NCBI RefSeq assembly: GCF_009720365.1
Contig: NZ_ML769313.1
Span: 420,591 to 484,590, forward strand
Length of the DNA stretch: 64,000 bases
Source: Catellatospora paridis
GTDB taxonomy: Bacteria > Actinomycetota > Actinomycetes > Mycobacteriales > Micromonosporaceae
Direction of reading: 5' to 3'
Shown here: piece by piece, positions 62,020 to 64,000 of the stretch
How the letters are laid out: the number at the start of each line of letters is the position of its first letter
Numbering within the stretch: the first letter of the stretch is position 1
Notes under the pieces: generated by a model
Seen by the model: only the letters and a program-made list of their open reading frames with translations
Told to the model about the DNA's origin: nothing
Databases searched by the model: none
Made by a program: the position numbers and the translations under genes

Positions 62020-62429
62020 ATGACCATCGACCCGCGGGCGCACCTGCGCCTGGCCCGCCCCAGCCGCGACCTCGCGGCCGCCGAGCGCTTCTACGCCGAC
62101 GGGCTCGGCCTGCACGTCCTCTACCGCGGGACAGCTACCGCCCCGGTGAGCACGACCTGCTGATGCTCGGCTGGCCCGACGCGCCTTGGCACCTGGAACT
62201 GGTTGCTGGGGAGAACCTCGCGGCCCCGCCCGCGCCGACCGCCGAGGACCTGCTCGTCCTCTACCTGGCCGGGCCGGTCGACGACGCGCTGGTGGCACGC
62301 CTGGTCGCCGCCGGGGGTGTCCGGGTCTCGCAGGGGCCGTACTGGGACCGGTGGGGTGTCACCGTCGCCGACCCTGACGGCTACCGGCTTGTCCTGAGCA
62401 CCCGGTCCTGGTCCAACTCGGCCGACTGA
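62020..62429 (+). pseudogene. VOC family protein gene with a one-base frameshift
   Basis: From the ATG at 62020, a frame reads HLRLARPSRDLAAAERFYAD and GLGLHVLYRG, then reaches a stop at 62161. A frame one base over continues as SYRPGEHDLLMLGWPDAPWH down to DPDGYRLVLSTRSW, the usual VOC C-terminus. Adding one G in the GGG run at 62128-62130 restores a single ~136-residue protein. So the gene is either a recent pseudogene or carries a sequence error at a homopolymer. It sits just behind the SoxR-like promoter. Confidence 0.75.
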
Positions 62430-62510
62430 GCCCGGTCCGCCGGATCACGGCCGGCCGCGAAGATCACGGCTCGCGCTGCCTGCCGCCACCTCATGACATA
62501 CCCGCCAACC

Positions 62511-62618
62511 GTATTTGCTCTGCACCCAAAGCCTTGCTCTGCACCCACCGGCGCAACAGGCACGCGCCCCCGTTGCGTATGCGGGTGCAGAGCAAGCGAA
62601 TGGGTGCAGAGCAAATGC
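62511..62618. repeat. Composite nested palindrome of GCTCTGCACCC units
   Basis: Three concentric inverted repeats: outer ATTTGCTCTGCACCCA (62513-62528 with 62601-62616), inner TTGCTCTGCACCC (62534-62546 with 62583-62595) and a central CGCAAC/GTTGCG (62552-62557 with 62572-62577). Thus GCTCTGCACCC occurs four times, twice per arm. It fills much of the 304-bp gene-free gap 62430-62733, which shows nothing else convincing. Confidence 0.85.
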
Positions 62619-62733
62619 GCTGGAGAGGTACTTCCGGGGCCGGGCCGGCGGGTGCGGCGAATCCGCGGACTCGACCGGAGACCGCTGCCGTTCCAGCGGC
62701 GGTAAACCGGTGTCGGTGAGCCGCCGCCATCGC

Positions 62734-63231
62734 CTAGCCGCCGATGCGATGCAGTTCGACGGCGGAGAGCCCGCCGTCTTTGATCTCCGCGGTGAGGAAA
62801 GTGGCGTATGGCTGGCGGCGACGGTCGGTCGGTGAACCGGGATTGAGCAGGCGCAGCCCGGACGGGGCGGTGGTGTCCCACGGGATGTGCGAGTGGCCGA
62901 AGAACAGCACGTCGCTGTCGGCGAACAGGGTGGCGCAGCGCCGCTCGCGGCCGGCCGCCGGGCCGGTCTCGTGGATCACGGCGACCCGTAGACCGGCCAG
63001 CTCGGCGCGGGCCGTCTCCGGCAGCCGGGCCCGCAGGGCGGGACCGTCGTTGTTGCCGTACAACGCGATCAGCCGTTTCGCCCGCTGCTCCAGCGCGTCG
63101 AGCAGCGGCACGTCGGCCCAGTCGCCGGCGTGCACCACGACGTCCGCCCTGTCGACCGCGTCCCACAGCGGCGCGGGCAGGTCCCGCGCCCGCTTCGGCA
63201 CATGCGTGTCCGCCATGACCACCAGCCGCAC
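62734..63231 (-). CDS. YfcE/MJ0936-type metallophosphoesterase
   Basis: A 165-residue cytosolic phosphodiesterase. Metal motifs are intact: MADTH at the N-terminus, GDWAD, GNND, HE and GHSH. This small class hydrolyses phosphodiesters in vitro; the natural substrate is unknown. It has no signal peptide, in contrast with the two secreted phosphoesterases in the window. Confidence 0.9.
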   Translation of the reverse strand: MRLVVMADTHVPKRARDLPAPLWDAVDRADVVVHAGDWADVPLLDALEQRAKRLIALYGNNDGPALRARLPETARAELAGLRVAVIHETGPAAGRERRCATLFADSDVLFFGHSHIPWDTTAPSGLRLLNPGSPTDRRRQPYATFLTAEIKDGGLSAVELHRIGG

Positions 63232-63333
63232 CCATCCAGCCTAGGCTGTCGGCCGGTCCGAAGTGGCGCGAGTCATGGCAGGTGCCCACTAGGATGACCG
63301 CGCCACAGGTGGCCGGAGCGGGGGAGACGGAAC

Positions 63334-63891
63334 ATGTCGCGGGTGGAGGAGACCGGGCGTCGGCGTCGGCGTACGTGGGCTCGGATCGTGCTGGTGCTGG
63401 CGGTGGTGGTCGCGCTGGTCGTCTTCGTTAGCTGGCCGCTTCTGGTGCAGTACCAGAATCGGCAGGAAGCGCAGGCGAATCAGGCCGCCCTGCCGGAGTA
63501 CGCGGCAGTGGTCAGGCCCGCGGTTCGCGCGGTAATGGCATACGACTACCGCGACTTCGACGGTGCCGTGGCGCGTGGGCAGTCCTTCCTCACCGGAGAC
63601 TTCGCCGCCGAGTACCCGCGCACCATGGCTTCGCTGCGCACGACCGTGCTTGCGGAACAGACCGTGGTGACCGTGGCCGACCCCTCGGTGGGCATTCGGC
63701 AGCGGGGGCGGCAGCAGGCCGAGCTGAAGGCCTACGTCACTCAGCGGCGCACATCGAACCGCCTGGCCGGGGTGGAGATCACGCACAGCGAGGTCCAGAT
63801 CACCCTCGAGCGGGTCGGGTCGGAATGGAAGGTGGCACGGTTCGTCATCACGCCGAACTCGACGACCGTCTCACCGACCGCCGTGCCATGA
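63334..63891 (+). CDS. Membrane-anchored NTF2-like (Mce-associated-like) protein
   Basis: A 185-residue protein with one N-terminal transmembrane helix (residues 17-37, IVLVLAVVVALVVFVSWPLL) and an external domain of mixed alpha/beta character (AVMAYDYRDFDGAVARGQ, ending ITLERVGSEWKVARFVI). This matches the small NTF2-fold proteins often found with Mce operons in actinobacteria, but no mce genes are here. GGGGGAG lies before the ATG. Confidence 0.7.
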   Translation: MSRVEETGRRRRRTWARIVLVLAVVVALVVFVSWPLLVQYQNRQEAQANQAALPEYAAVVRPAVRAVMAYDYRDFDGAVARGQSFLTGDFAAEYPRTMASLRTTVLAEQTVVTVADPSVGIRQRGRQQAELKAYVTQRRTSNRLAGVEITHSEVQITLERVGSEWKVARFVITPNSTTVSPTAVP

Positions 63892-64000
63892 CCGGCACCC
63901 GGTACGACGTGTGACGGGAGGTGCCGGTGGGGTGGCGGACGACCGTCAGATCCTCCGATCGCCGGTCCGTGCGACGCGGGCGGGCATAGCCTGAGCCGTG
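63892..64000. other. Window end; possible leaderless start of the next gene
   Basis: About 109 bp with no complete gene. The final bases read TAGCCT, 5 nt, GTG (63998), the same -10-to-start-codon arrangement as several leaderless genes in this window. Only suggestive. Confidence 0.25.

Noticed and set aside
62511-62618. CRISPR-like array because one unit recurs four times
   Set aside because: Units are mirrored, not all in one direction, spacers are short and unequal, and no cas gene is present.

Overview
This is a very GC-rich window (third codon positions are almost all G or C) with many GTG starts, several apparently leaderless promoters, twin-arginine secreted enzymes and carbohydrate-active enzymes. 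That fits a filamentous soil actinomycete. The mix of rhamnogalacturonan lyase, CBM2, GH3 and ATPase-less sugar importers recalls Micromonosporaceae, but the family is an inference. There are no rRNA or tRNA genes, CRISPR array, transposase or phage genes that I can see.

Layout. (1) 0-6.2 kb is the edge of a specialised-metabolite cluster: a one-module KS-AT-ACP polyketide synthase-like protein whose KS and AT both lack key catalytic residues, a stand-alone NRPS-type condensation domain, and an MFS exporter. (2) 6.3-12.6 kb holds a zinc-free MDR oxidoreductase, small hypotheticals (one frameshifted), a secreted phytase/esterase-like protein behind a PHO-box-like triple repeat, and a phospholipase D-like protein. 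(3) 12.7-20.6 kb is a coherent sugar-uptake locus: a divergent secreted five-bladed-propeller hydrolase, a LacI regulator with two palindromic operators, an FAD oxidoreductase, a CUT1-type binding protein, two permeases without an ATPase, and an acetyl-xylan-esterase-like deacetylase. (4) 20.6-30.6 kb contains small regulator-enzyme modules (ArsR-VOC; TetR-SDR-MBL), transporters, gene relics and a secreted I36-CHAP protein. (5) 30.8-41.1 kb has a PL11 rhamnogalacturonan lyase with CBM2, an ABC-2 exporter operon, a zinc alcohol dehydrogenase, a HhH protein next to a kinase-like protein, and a large secreted GH71/99-like enzyme. (6) 41.3-52 kb has an uncharacterised membrane-anchored repeat protein with a cytosolic partner, an ArsR-SRPBCC operon, a BBE-type flavoprotein, an LLM oxidoreductase, a FUSC protein, and an MFS plus propeller pair. 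(7) 52.3-64 kb has two secreted metallophosphoesterases, a GH3 beta-glucosidase, a methyltransferase, an AI-2E family transporter, a DUF1152 protein, a VOC gene broken by a frameshift behind a SoxR-like box, a composite palindrome, and two small terminal genes.

How it works together. The secreted lyase, GH3, GH71/99-like and propeller enzymes and the LacI-controlled importer point to digestion of plant-derived, probably acetylated, polysaccharide. The phytase-like gene and the secreted phosphoesterases point to phosphate scavenging. Several small operons use a regulator placed over its own promoter. The most unusual items are the catalytically degenerate PKS, the nested palindromes between genes, the SoxR-like box in front of a broken VOC gene, and the unknown two-gene module at 41.3-43.1 kb.
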